Source: Nephrocerus scutellatus (Eukaryota > Arthropoda > Insecta > Diptera > Pipunculidae). Taken from it: a DNA stretch of 64,000 nucleotides. This document shows, piece by piece, positions 55,212 to 64,000 of the stretch. The position numbers and the translations under genes were made by a program. The stretch lies in the NCBI GenBank assembly GCA_947095585.1, contig OX352761.1:56776432-56840431 (forward strand). The letters run 5' to 3'. Positions within the stretch are counted from its first letter, which is position 1; the number at the start of each line of letters is the position of its first letter. The notes under the pieces were generated by a model. It saw only the letters and a list, made by a program, of their open reading frames with translations, searched no databases and was not told the DNA's origin.

Positions 55212-56810
55212 TCAGTCGAGTATACCGGCAGTTAGTTTATTTGGTGGAAAATTGTTTTTGAACAACTCTCTCATTATGTTTTCGTCGAATTGTGGTCTTC
55301 TAATGGTTCTTCTTTGCTTATTTTTGAAAACTGTTTCGATGGTCATTGGTGGCTGTGCTATTTCTTCAAGAATTATTGGTATATTGAATTCATTTAGTGG
55401 TTTCTCTGAAATAAAGATTCCGTCTTCTAGGTTTTCGTTCGCACTATGTGCCGTACTCAGACTATCTTCATTATTGTTAAAAATTTCGTGGTTGGGGTTA
55501 TCAATTTTGATGCGACTTAAGGCGTCTGCATTGGTGTTAAGTTTACCTTTTTTTAATGTAATTTCATAGTCGAATTCTTCAAGCCTTAGCCGCCACCTAA
55601 CAAGCTTTGAATTTGGCTCTTTCAAGCTCATAAGCCATGTTAACGGTCTATGGTCGGTAATGATTTGGAATTTCCTTCCGAACAGAAAAGGCCGAAAATA
55701 TTTGGTAGCCCAAACAATGGCTAGAAGCTCTTTCTCTATAGTGGAGTAATTTCTTTCGCTTTCTGAGAGGGTACGGCTGGCAAAACATATAGGTCTATCG
55801 GTACCTATACGGCCCTGCGATAGCACAGCACACAAGGCGCAATTGCTTGCATCTGTCGTAAGGATAAATGGTTTTTCGAAATCTGGATGTTGAAGAATTG
55901 GGTCATTAATTAACGAAGTTTTGCCGTTTCAAACGCTTCGGTATACTTGTTGTCGATTAAAATTTCTGCGTTCTTTTTCAAGCAGCTAGTAAGAGGTTTA
56001 GTGAGTTTAGCTAGATCTTTAATAAATTTTCTATAATAGCCTATTAAGCCTAGGAAGGATTTTATTTCTTTTCGGGTACGTGGCAGGGGAAAGTTCTTTA
56101 TGGCACTGATTTTCATGGGATTTGGTTTTACATCTTCTGAAGTAATAACGTGTCCTAAGAATGCAATTTCCTTTTTGAGGAACTCGCATTTGTCCAACTG
56201 TATTGTAAAGTTTGCCTCTCTGAGTTTTTTAAATACTAATTCTATACTCTGTGCTCTTGCAAGGATGTAGAGTATATTATTATATCTTCGAGGTAAACTA
56301 AGCAAACTTTACCAATGAGTTCTTTCAGGACATTGTCCATTACCCTCTGAAAAGTTGAAGGAGCGTTTTTGAGGCCGAATGGCATCCTTACGAATTCGTA
56401 ATAGCCTCCTTCAACTCTAAATGCAGTTTTCTGGACGTGTTTTTGGTTCATCTCTATCTGATGAAATACTAGCTTATCTAGTATTTCTGAAATATTTGGA
56501 ATGGGGTATCTGTCGGAGATTGTTTTTTCATTGACTTTCCTGTAGTCGATGACTAATCTTCATTTTTTTCGTCCTCTGTCATCTTCCTTTTTTGCAACAA
56601 TTCAAACTGGAGAACTCCATGGGGAGTAGCTTTGTTTGATGATGCCTTGATCTAGCACATTTGCAATTTGTTGTTTCACTTCCATTTTGTGAACAAAGGG
56701 GTATCTGTATGATTTGGTGTATATTGGAATTTAGTCCGTAGTGTTTATATTGTGCTTGATTTTATTTGTAAAGGAGAGTAGCTGACCCTCCTCGTACAAT
56801 ATGTCCCTAT
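55212..56810 (-). pseudogene. errantivirus reverse transcriptase and RNase H
   Basis: RNase H (55,212-55,835) reads CFASRTLSESERNYSTIEKE, ITDHRPLTWLM and NTNADALSR. The thumb and connection (55,910-56,305) read CEFLKKEIAFLGHVITSEDV and SFLGLIGYYRKFIKDL. The palm (56,242-56,451) reads [20 protein letters not shown]. The catalytic motif reads YLED instead of YLDD, which should destroy activity. The fingers, 56,460-56,810, are in broken frames. Confidence 0.86.
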
Positions 56811-56836
56811 AATTTCTGCATAATTTAAGGAGCTTT

Positions 56837-57542
56837 TTACTCTCTTCTGTATTTAAATAGTTTGTTCTGATTAACTCGTTTATTCGTTCGTTTTGGTTCG
56901 GTATTTTCTACTCTGCTATTAAAATTATTAGCTTCGATAAAGTTAATAGGATCGTAGATCTCGCCATTTAAAGGTTGTTCTACAAAAATCCTTTGATCAT
57001 TTTCGGAAATGTTCACTAACTCAACGGTGCTAAACCAACAATCGGCGTTGTATAAGCCTTGGCTAACGTAGAGGTGTGGGTTTAGTTGTATTGTGTTGAT
57101 ATAAATGTTGCCGGTTTCTCGGTTAACAGGAAGTCTTGCTAATATTTTCGATTTGGAGGGTATTGTGATTGGGCCTGATGTGTAGTTTGGTTTAAAATTA
57201 ATTTCATTGATAGCATTATTTGTGATAACGATTCTTTTTTCGAGGTCGAGTTTAGCATTTAATGCCACTAGTGCATCTATGCCTAGGAGTCCGTCGAAGT
57301 AGTGATGGAATTTGAAGAGTAGGAATTTCAATGGACGTTTCGTTAAATTCTGTCAAAATAGGAATGGTTGTTTGTTTATCTAGCTGGTATTTCTTGAAGA
57401 CTGTGGTAATGGTAACTGTTTCACTGTTACTCTCTCTGTTTGGTGGTATGAATTCAGGGTTGATGAAAGACATTGACGCCCCGGTTTCTAGTAAAAATTT
57501 AAGGGATCGGCCAAATGGTGAGGAAATATTAATATATGGCAA
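56837..57542 (-). pseudogene. errantivirus protease and linker
   Basis: 57,252-57,542 encodes the protease start with LKFLLETGASMSFINPEF, where the catalytic Asp of DTGAS is Glu. 56,837-57,331 continues with FDGLLGIDALVALNAKLDLE (second protease block) and a linker of the errantivirus type up to the polymerase. The two frames overlap, so there is a frameshift near 57,300. Confidence 0.82.
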
Positions 57543-57802
57543 GGGGATGTTTCTGTGGGTCTATGTACCCTGTTGGTTCCTCAAGGCTGGTGTGGAAAAA
57601 TTTCCTTCGTTTTGGATATTAGTCATTGTTAAAAAATCTATCTAATTATTGAAATGGGTTTCCTTCGAATATTATTTACTTCCTGAAAATTAGAATTTCC
57701 AGGTCTAGTATTTCTACTTTGATGGCTATAGTTTACTTTGATTCCTGGGTTGAATTTTGTCTGATTCGAATTGGTTTGTGTGTAGTTATTTGGTCTTTGG
57801 AA

Positions 57803-58523
57803 TTACGTAGCATTACCTTGTGGGTCTAAATTGTGTCTGGAATATGAGTTTGTTTTGTTTATAGTTACTTTGATTCCTGGATTAAATTTTGTCTGATTTG
57901 AATTGGTTTGTGTGTAGTGATTTTGTCTTTGGAATCGCGTAGCGTTACCTTGTGGGTCTAAATTGCCTCTGGAATATGAGTTTGTTGGGTTATAGGGTCT
58001 ATTTTGATTATTCCTAAATGAAGGCATTCCTGGACTATCCCGTACGTTTGTCGGAATAGTGCAAAATAAGATTATTCTTAATTTTGTCCCAGATGAGAGG
58101 GGTTCCATACATGTTGAGGATATCATTAGCTTGACCCTCAATCTTATTACGTATGCTTTGTAGGAGTATTTGCCCATATGGAGTATTATCCGATCCCCTT
58201 ATATGAAGGAGAATTTCCTCCACATTGCTGAGTAACTCGTACAACAGTCTAGGATTTCCGTCGAACGTGGGAAGAAATTTCACTGCGTCTGGAATTCTTA
58301 ATGAGTTAAAAATATCTGTTTGATTAATTCCTTGATTTGGAATTGAGTTTTGCTCTGCACTAATATTAATTACGTCTGAATTAAAGGAGTTTGAGGATGA
58401 AGAAATATCGAGAGGGGCTCCGGAGTCAGCAGTTTCTGGGATAGAGGATAAACTCTTTAAAAGTCCTCTTAAATTGTATGGAATAAATCTATACTTATGT
58501 TTTGGTTTTTTTGGAGTGCCCAA
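57803..58523 (-). pseudogene. errantivirus gag
   Basis: 58,035-58,523 encodes a gag core (LRIPDAVKFLPTFDGNPRLL, ILLQSIRNKIEGQANDILNM). 57,803-58,177 follows in another frame and is Asn/Gln-rich with a repeated SYSRGNLDPQGNATRFQRQN block, about 37 codons apart. There is no CCHC knuckle, as in the 17.6 group. One frameshift near 58,060. Confidence 0.82.
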
Positions 58524-59470
58524 GAAAGGGATCGCAATAATTTTATTTTATTTCAAATGGAATGCCCAAGGTAGGGATCGCAGTTATTTTATTTCAACTG
58601 GAGTGCCCAAGATTAGGAGTCGCAGTTATTTTATTTTAAATGGAGTGCAGTTATTTTATTTTATTTTAACTGAAGTGCCCAAGATAGGGATCGCAGCTCT
58701 TTTATTTCATTTATAAAGTAAAGTATTAAAAAAAATCAAAGATCAAACACTTTAAACACTTAATAAAACTTACATGCACCCAATGCAAGCGAAGATTACG
58801 ATGGATTTCTAGGATTCTGCATACTTGTTGGTTGAGGAGTCCTGGTGTTGTTGAGCGTTGAGCAGAATTATTGGTTCAGCGGTGATGAAGAATTAATATT
58901 CAACGGAATTGTTTTTTAAGTGTGGCACAATTTTATTTTATTTCAAATAGAATGCCCAAGGTAGGGATCGCAGTTATTTTATTTCGACTGGAGTGCCCAA
59001 GATTAGGAGTCGCAGTTATTTTATTTTAAATGGAGTGCCCAAGATAGGGATCGCAGTTATTTTATTTTATTTTAACTGGAGTGCCCAAGATAGGGATCGC
59101 AGCTCTTTTATTTCATTTATAAAGTAAAGTATTAAAATAAATCAAAGATCAAACACTTTAAACACTTAATAAAACTTACATGCACCCAATTCAAGCGAAG
59201 ATTACGATGGATTTCTAGGATTCTGCATACTTGTTGGTTGAGGAGTCCTGGTGTTGTTGAGCGTTGAGCAGAATTATTGGTTCAGCGGTGATGAAGAATT
59301 AATATTCAACGGAATTGTTTTTTAAGTGTGGCACAATTTTATTTTTTTTCTCACAAATTTAATTTGGTATTGTTACAAAAAACGCTTTGTATTGTTTGTT
59401 GCGATACGACACAATTTAAATATCACAAATTTAATTTAAATTGTTACTTAAAAACAAAAACCGTTCACCG
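58524..59470 (-). repeat. errantivirus leader with 406-bp tandem duplication and 36-bp sub-repeats
   Basis: Two copies, about 58,535-58,938 and 58,940-59,345, have an offset of 406-407 bp. Each contains several units of AGTGCCCAAGATAGGGATCG plus TTATTTTATTTTA. Each copy also holds CTGCATACTTGTTG (58,817 and 59,223). It is untranslated. Confidence 0.87.
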
Positions 59471-59487
59471 ATCCTACTGACTGCGCC
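59471..59487 (-). promoter_or_regulatory. primer binding site, tRNA-Ser type
   Basis: The minus strand reads GGCGCAGTCAGTAGGAT just after the LTR end. The 17.6/297 group uses a serine tRNA with nearly this site (recalled knowledge). Confidence 0.8.
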
Positions 59488-59488
59488 G

Positions 59489-59700
59489 GTTACGTTACTA
59501 CTCACAGTAAGTAACAAAAATATAGACTTTCTACTTTGACGTCAGAATAACGACTGATTTATTATAATAATATTCTTATGGAAGCTACTTTACAAAAGGT
59601 GATTTCTCATTAATTTTGGGAACAAAGCCGGACGCTCAGCAGACGCTGAGTTTACAATTTTCTCACCCATGCAATTACAATTAAAATGCTTATCCTAGGA
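59489..59700 (-). repeat. 5' LTR of the errantivirus
   Basis: About 212 bp, matching the split 3' LTR. Exact ends are uncertain by a few bases and no clean target duplication is seen. Confidence 0.85.
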
Positions 59701-59968
59701 ATTACAATAACATGATATTTAATGTTGATAATGCCATATTATAAAACTGCTGATGCTGCGTTTGTATTCTCTGGGGTGATGAACCGTTGGTATGCGGCAA
59801 CAGGTTAATGTTTGTTAGTGGGCGATGGGGGAACAGGTAGCTGACGTAAGTTGCGCGACCCAACTCTATAACTTTCGCATTTTATTGTTTTTCGCATTAT
59901 CAGCGGCTGGCTGATACTTTTATTGTTTTTCGCATGATCTGGCTCGTAGCTGGCTGATGCTATTCTGT
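59701..59968. other. no gene seen
   Basis: Sequence between the errantivirus LTR and the SINE target site. It contains a duplicated CGCATTTTATTGTTTTTCGC-type piece (59,875-59,930). Confidence 0.4.
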
Positions 59969-59983
59969 TAGGTTTAGAGTTAA

Positions 59984-60196
59984 TAATAATAATAATATTC
60001 GGCGCGACAGACCACTGCGGTCCAAGGCCTAGCTTCTCGCGACCATTTGTGTTGCGCATGTATATTTTTGGACACAAATGGAAGGGACTCGCGTGAGGTG
60101 GGACAACGTGAAGAATACTTTTGGTGTTACTGGGATTCGAACCACGAACGCCCTGCTCAGTAGCTATGCTCATTTCCACTGAGCCACGGCGCCCAC
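59984..60196 (-). mobile_element. tRNA-derived SINE with 15-bp target duplication
   Basis: On the minus strand it starts GTGGGCGCCGTGGCTCAGTGG-like, with an A box GTGGCTCAGTGG (60,176-60,187) and a perfect B box GGTTCGAATCC (60,133-60,143), and ends in (ATT)n. Flanks TAGGTTTAGAGTTAA at 59,969-59,983 and 60,197-60,211 are identical. Such elements are transcribed by RNA polymerase III and copied by a partner non-LTR element. At 213 bp with an ATT tail it looks intact. Confidence 0.92.
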
Positions 60197-60211
60197 TAGG
60201 TTTAGAGTTAA

Positions 60212-60985
60212 GCAAAACTATTATTGAGCAGTAGTCTCTTTTCAGTTACTCGCGTGCATAGCACATCAAAATATTTGTAGAGTGACCAAATCGTAAAAGT
60301 CGTGCATAGCACGTAATCAAATAAATATAAGATTTTTAACTTTACCCTGGAAAGAAATAATTTATAATAAGCATTTAATCATCATCATTTAATAATCATA
60401 AATACAGTAATCATTTATATTTTAACTAATTAGTAAATTGAGTTTTTAATTTTACTCCGGAAGTGGAAAAACTATAATTTTTATAAGTTTAGAATTCTTG
60501 TTCATTTTAGCTGCATTTTATTGGCACAGAAATACGAATAGGATTTAGCCTTCCCATATCATGTATTACTAATGAATATTATTTTTTTTATATAATTTTA
60601 TATATAACTCTTATTACACTACTAATACTAGTTTGAATAAACATCAGAAATTTTGAAAATATTTGCCCCGACACACCGTAAGAGTGAGGCTTAGACAAAC
60701 AATACTTTGCTACTTCAATTAAATTTAAATAATAAATAATAAATAGTCCAGTCTCTCAATTTTGTTCTTAAAAATATTTTCTTCATTTTTCCCTTTTTAA
60801 AATTTAAATCTTTAGAATTCCCACGAAATACGAAAAGAAGAAAAATCAAAGACCTAAACACTGAACGGGCAAAGTGACACATCAAATCTACACTGGTGGA
60901 GAGTTTTCTAACTAAAAGCAGAATAGAATTATATCATTCCTATAAAACGTAACTTTTATTAGGAAAGCTATATCCTAAATCTACT
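60212..60985. other. AT-rich, no gene seen
   Basis: Low-complexity AT sequence with no recognised repeat and no convincing frame. Confidence 0.4.
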
Positions 60986-60987
60986 CC

Positions 60988-61080
60988 TGTGCCAATAAAA
61001 TGCAGCTATAAGTATTATTCTATTCAGTATAGTGTGCCAATAAAATGCACCTATAAGTATTATTCTATTCAGTGACCCAG
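60988..61080. repeat. 46-bp tandem duplication
   Basis: GTGCCAATAAAATGCAGCTA and TAAGTATTATTCTATTCAGT occur twice, offset about 46 bp (60,990 and 61,034). Confidence 0.8.
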
Positions 61081-61208
61081 TGTGTAAAAAGGGAAGTGTT
61101 AAATTTTTTTGTGTTTTCAATTCTTCTCTTTTGTAGGTAAACAGTTCCATAATGGTAAAAATTGACATTCGGACAGTTGAAATGAGTACCTTGGTTGCGC
61201 CAACATGA

Positions 61209-61249
61209 TGTGAAGAACAAAATTCTTGTGGCCGAATTTTGTTCACACA
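61209..61249. repeat. short palindrome
   Basis: GAACAAAATTC and GAATTTTGTTC form an 11-bp perfect stem around TTGTGGCC. It lies about 160 bases upstream of a TATA box. Confidence 0.75.
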
Positions 61250-61410
61250 AAACATGCCACATACTTTTTTCCCAAATTCGGGTGCACCCTGTACCTACGC
61301 AGTGCAGCCAACAAATGCATATAAAAGCAAAATAGCTGAAACAACATCACGCCACCGGATTGACCAATCAGAGCGCAGCAAGCTATTAAGAATGTTGCCA
61401 TGCAAAATGG

Positions 61411-61450
61411 TATAAAAGGGCGAGCATGCAGGCGCTCGCTCTCTTAGTTC
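61411..61450 (+). promoter_or_regulatory. LTR promoter: TATA box and initiator
   Basis: TATAAAAGGG at 61,411-61,420 and CTCTTAGTTC at about 61,441-61,450, the right distance for an insect initiator. A CCAAT motif (GACCAATCAG) lies at about 61,358. GGTAAGCG at 61,480 could be a splice donor. Confidence 0.65.
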
Positions 61451-61560
61451 TCTTAGTCATCGGACAGGATCACACCTCGGTAAGCGATAGCATTTTTACT
61501 GGTTTTATTTATTTGCTGCCGACATTTCTCTGCTAACGTCGTCTGTGCCTCTTCTTTGCC

Positions 61561-62125
61561 GACGTCGCTGTATTCATCGTCGTACGACGTAACTTCGCCG
61601 GCCGATTTCCCCTCGGGTGGTTACGCTGGTACACCTGCGCTTACCGCTGCCAACGTTTTGCTGTGCTTTTCTCTGCCGGCGTCACGGTATTCATCGTTCG
61701 TACGACGTAACTTCGCCGGGCGATTTCCCCTCGGGTGGTTACGCTGGTACATCTGCGCTTACCGCTGCCAACGTTTTGCTGTGCTTTTCTCTGCCGACGT
61801 CACGGTATTCATCGTTCGTACGACGTAACTTCGCCGGGCGATTTCCCCTCGGGTGGTTACGCTGGTACATCTGCGCTTACCGCTGCCAACGTTTTACTGT
61901 GCTTTTCTCTGCCGACATCACGGTATTCATCGTTCGTACGACGTAACTTCGCCGGGCGATTTCCCCTCGGGTAGTTACGCTAGTACATCTGCGCTTACTG
62001 CTGCCAACGTTTTGCTGTGCTTTTCTCTGCCGACGTCACGGTATTCATCGTTCGTACGACGTTACTTTGCCGGGTGATTTCCCCTCGGGTGGTTACGCTG
62101 GTAGATCTGCGCTTACCGCTACCAA
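61561..62125 (+). repeat. 118-bp tandem repeat, five units
   Basis: Units begin at 61,561, 61,679, 61,797, 61,915 and 62,033, exactly 118 apart; the last is partial. Each has TTCATCGTTCGTACGACGTA, CCTCGGGTGGTTACGCTGGT and GCTGCCAACGTTTTGCTGTG. Units differ at a few positions only. The period is not a multiple of three. It is unrelated in sequence to the 118-bp satellite at 17 kb. Confidence 0.93.
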
Positions 62126-62139
62126 CGCCTACTCACTAC

Positions 62140-63060
62140 GCTCACGCACCGCTCAGGCACTTGTCTCAGGCGCACGCCCGCAAGTCGCTCAGGATTGTCG
62201 CTCGCTTTAAACTACGCCCACGCATCGCTCAGGCTTCTCACTTGTCTCAGGCTCGTGGCTACAAGTCGCTCTGGATTAACGCTCGCCTCGAATTACGCTC
62301 ACGCATCGCTCAGAAATCTCACTTGTCTCAGGCTCACGCCCACAAGTCGCTCAGGATTGACGCTCGCTTCGAACTACGCTCACGCATCGCCCAGGCTTCT
62401 CACCTGTCTCAGGCTCACGCTCACAAGTCGCTCAAGATTGTCGCTCGCCTTGAACTAAGGTCACGCATCGCTCAGGCTTCTCACTTGTCTCAGGCACACG
62501 CCCACAAGTCGCTCAGGATTGTCGCTCGCCTCGAACTACACTCACGCATCGCTCAGGAATCTCACTTGTCTCAGGCTTACGCCCACAAGTCGCTCAGGAT
62601 TGTCGCTCGCCTTAAACTACGCTCACGCATCGCTCAGGAATCTCACTTGTCTCAGGCTCACGCCCACAAGTCGCTCAGGATTGATGTTTGACTCATACTA
62701 CGCTCACGCATCGCTCAGGGTTCTCACGTGCCTCAGACGCACGCCCGCAAGTCGCTCACGATTGACGCTCGCCCCGAACTACGCTCACGCATCGCTCAGG
62801 AATTACACTTCTCTCAGGCTTACGCCCACAAGTCGCCCAGGATTGTCGCTCGCCTTAAACTACGCTCACGCATTGCTCAGGAATCTCACTTGTCTCAGGC
62901 TCACTCCCACAAGTCGCTCAGGATTGACGTTTGACTCGTACTACGCTCACGCATCGCTCAGGTTTCTCACGTGTCTCATGTGCACGCCCACAAGTCGCTC
63001 ACGATTGACGCTCGCCTCGAACTACGCTCACGCATCGCTCAGGATTGACGCACGCATCAA
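62140..63060 (+). repeat. 81-bp tandem repeat, eleven units
   Basis: The block CAAGTCGCTCA recurs at 62,181, 62,262, 62,343, 62,424, 62,505, 62,586, 62,667, 62,748, 62,829, 62,910 and 62,991, always 81 apart. The unit is GC-rich and built from shorter TCGCTCAGG-type pieces. Because 81 is a multiple of three, long frames stay open by default. Confidence 0.95.
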
Positions 63061-63169
63061 TCAGGACTTACGCTCGCCTAAGGCTAGCACATCGCTCGGG
63101 ACTTACGCTCGTCTGAGACTAGCGCATCGCTCTGGATTTATGCTTGTCGACTTAAATTATAAGTAATAA

Positions 63170-63289
63170 GAAAAAAGAAATAAAGAAACACAATTTGAAG
63201 AGTCACCAAAGATAAATTTTATTGTAAAGACCCCTTTCTCTGAACCCTGGTCACGCTGAGTTTACCCCGGCTGGGAAATATCCGTTACA
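63170..63289 (+). terminator. LTR 3' end with polyadenylation signal
   Basis: AAATAAAG near 63,178 and a GT/T-rich stretch, then TGAACCCTGGTCACGCTGAG and the LTR end CCGTTACA. The same TGAACCCTGG block precedes the LTR end at 28,060, which links the two elements. Confidence 0.6.
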
Positions 63290-63291
63290 AT

Positions 63292-63310
63292 TGGCGCCCG
63301 AGCAGGGACT
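63292..63310 (+). promoter_or_regulatory. primer binding site, tRNA-Lys type
   Basis: TGGCGCCCGAGCAGGGACT, identical to 28,118-28,136. Confidence 0.9.
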
Positions 63311-63363
63311 CTTCGATGACGTAAACAAAACAACAAAAATAAAAATAGAAACAATAAGACAAG

Positions 63364-64000
63364 ATGGTCAAGACTGGCTGTGTATATACCCTCTCGAGGG
63401 AGGAGCTGCAAAATTATCTGGATGAGTTCAGACTGGATAACACAGGTAGCATAGAGGAGCTCAGGGAACGTTATTGGGCTTTCATCACAGGACCGGACGT
63501 TACATCAGAGAACGAAACCAGTCTGAGAGAGTTGAAATCGCAGTACAGACGCAGACTGTCACCAGTGCCACCAATAACTATAAGTTTAACGGCGCCTCCA
63601 GCACCCCATGAGACAACTACCACTCGAATCCCAAAGGAGACATCTGTGGCGTCATACCCGATGGTTATCGACACGGTGAGGAAATGGTCCGTACATTATG
63701 ATGGCGGAAAAGACCCTTCTCCTTCGTTGCCCGGTTAGAGGAATTAGCCGACGCCTATTCCTTAAACAAAGACCTCCTAGCCAGAACAATGCCAGAACTG
63801 CTGCGTGACTGAGCCCTGGTTTGGTTTCGGAACAATAACCAGCGGTGGTCACACTGGCATTCATTCAAAGAAGACTTCCTGCGCTTCTTGCTCCCAGCAA
63901 GGTACCAGGAACAATTAGATGACGAAATCCGTCGACGACGACAAAGACCCGAAGAAAACTTCAAGGATTTCGTCATCGCCATACAAAACCTCACGCGGCA
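63364..64000 (+). pseudogene. Osvaldo/Ulysses-like gag, 5' part
   Basis: The ATG at 63,364 opens MVKTGCVYTLSREELQNYLD. The frame reaches VRKWSVHYDGGKD, which aligns with VRKWNIRYDGS of the gag at 28,722, and is then shifted near 63,710. The core continues in another frame with LEELADAYSLNKDLLARTMP and LLPARYQEQLDDEIRRRRQR, with a TGA near 63,809 in place of a conserved codon. It runs off the window. Much of it matches the other gag in position but not in identity, so these are sister families. Confidence 0.82.

Larger units (their letters stand above)
49762..59700 (-). mobile_element. errantivirus (17.6/297-like insect endogenous retrovirus), decayed
   Basis: On the minus strand: 5' LTR 59,489-59,700, tRNA-Ser type primer site, long leader, gag, pol, env remnant and 3' LTR, the last split by an RTE-like element. 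Gag without zinc knuckles and an env gene after pol are features of this Drosophila-type group (established knowledge). Every gene carries stops, frameshifts or substitutions at key residues, so it is an old, inactive copy. Confidence 0.88.
61256..64000 (+). mobile_element. second Osvaldo/Ulysses-like LTR element, 5' part
   Basis: The 5' part of an LTR element that runs off the right edge. It has a promoter at 61,411, tandem arrays, a polyadenylation-type AATAAAG near 63,178, an LTR end GTTACA at 63,289, a tRNA-Lys primer site and a gag related to the one at 28,722. The LTR start is not resolved. If the arrays are inside the LTR it would be about 2 kb, as in Ulysses of D. virilis. Confidence 0.75.

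Noticed and set aside
60130..60196. Possible tRNA gene
   Set aside because: A and B boxes are present but the sequence continues into a SINE body with a tail and a target duplication; no clean cloverleaf was evident.
61561..62125. Relation between the 118-bp LTR repeat and the 118-bp satellite at 17 kb
   Set aside because: Equal length only; the sequences share nothing.
62017..63166. Two long overlapping open frames (224 and 215 codons) of Ser/Arg/His-rich repeats
   Set aside because: They follow from the 81-bp period being a multiple of three; more than one frame is open across the array. The location is the untranslated part of a retroelement.

Overview
The window looks like a transposon graveyard from an insect genome, most likely a fly (Diptera). 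It is AT-rich. I found no exon of a recognisable host gene, no rRNA and no ordinary tRNA gene. Almost everything that can be read as protein belongs to transposable elements: Ty1/copia, Ty3/Gypsy of at least three kinds, BEL/Pao, RTE-like and Jockey-like non-LTR elements, and Helitrons. The rest is MITEs, a tRNA-derived SINE, satellite arrays and AT-rich filler. The dipteran assignment is an inference from the mix: an errantivirus of the 17.6/297 kind with a tRNA-Ser type primer site, a copia-type internal tRNA primer site, and Osvaldo/Ulysses-like elements with a tRNA-Lys primer site.

Layout, 1-25 kb. Positions 1-3.9 kb hold a decayed copia element on the minus strand. Positions 4.3-7.0 kb hold small fragments and an RTE-like reverse transcriptase relic. 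Positions 7.0-14.7 kb hold two autonomous-type Helitron relics head to head, with inverted arms of about 2.69 kb around a 1.18-kb spacer. A 643-bp hAT-type MITE follows at 14.74-15.38 kb. A 118-bp satellite array fills 17.0-18.35 kb. The stretch 18.4-25.85 kb is bounded by an inverted repeat. It contains a non-autonomous Helitron full of a short minisatellite and a cluster of a TIR element family, two copies of which have perfect 8-bp target-site duplications.

Layout, 25-44 kb. This is a readable nest. A 5'-truncated Jockey-like element (25.85-44.05 kb) sits inside a dispersed repeat. It was split by an Osvaldo-like LTR element (27,193-35,035, 4-bp duplication AGGA) and by a second Gypsy element (39,124-43,944). 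A 1,805-bp near-perfect tandem duplication then copied the Jockey tail, one LTR and the integrase end. The Osvaldo-like pol gene contains a 353-bp piece of the same Jockey family that is now its host, joined at short microhomologies.

Layout, 44-64 kb. A Helitron deletion derivative (44,545-45,989) keeps only the last part of its helicase. A BEL/Pao relic lies at 46.5-48.7 kb. An errantivirus relic on the minus strand spans 49.76-59.70 kb, with gag, pol, a decayed env and both LTRs; its 3' LTR is interrupted by an RTE-like element with a 12-bp target duplication. A tRNA-SINE with a 15-bp duplication sits at 59,984-60,196. From about 61.2 kb to the end there is a second Osvaldo/Ulysses-like element whose leader or LTR contains a TATA promoter, five 118-bp repeats and eleven 81-bp repeats before its primer site and gag.

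None of the element genes appears intact in this window; all the larger ones carry stops, frameshifts or deletions. Function is therefore historical, apart from possible regulatory or small-RNA roles of the locus.
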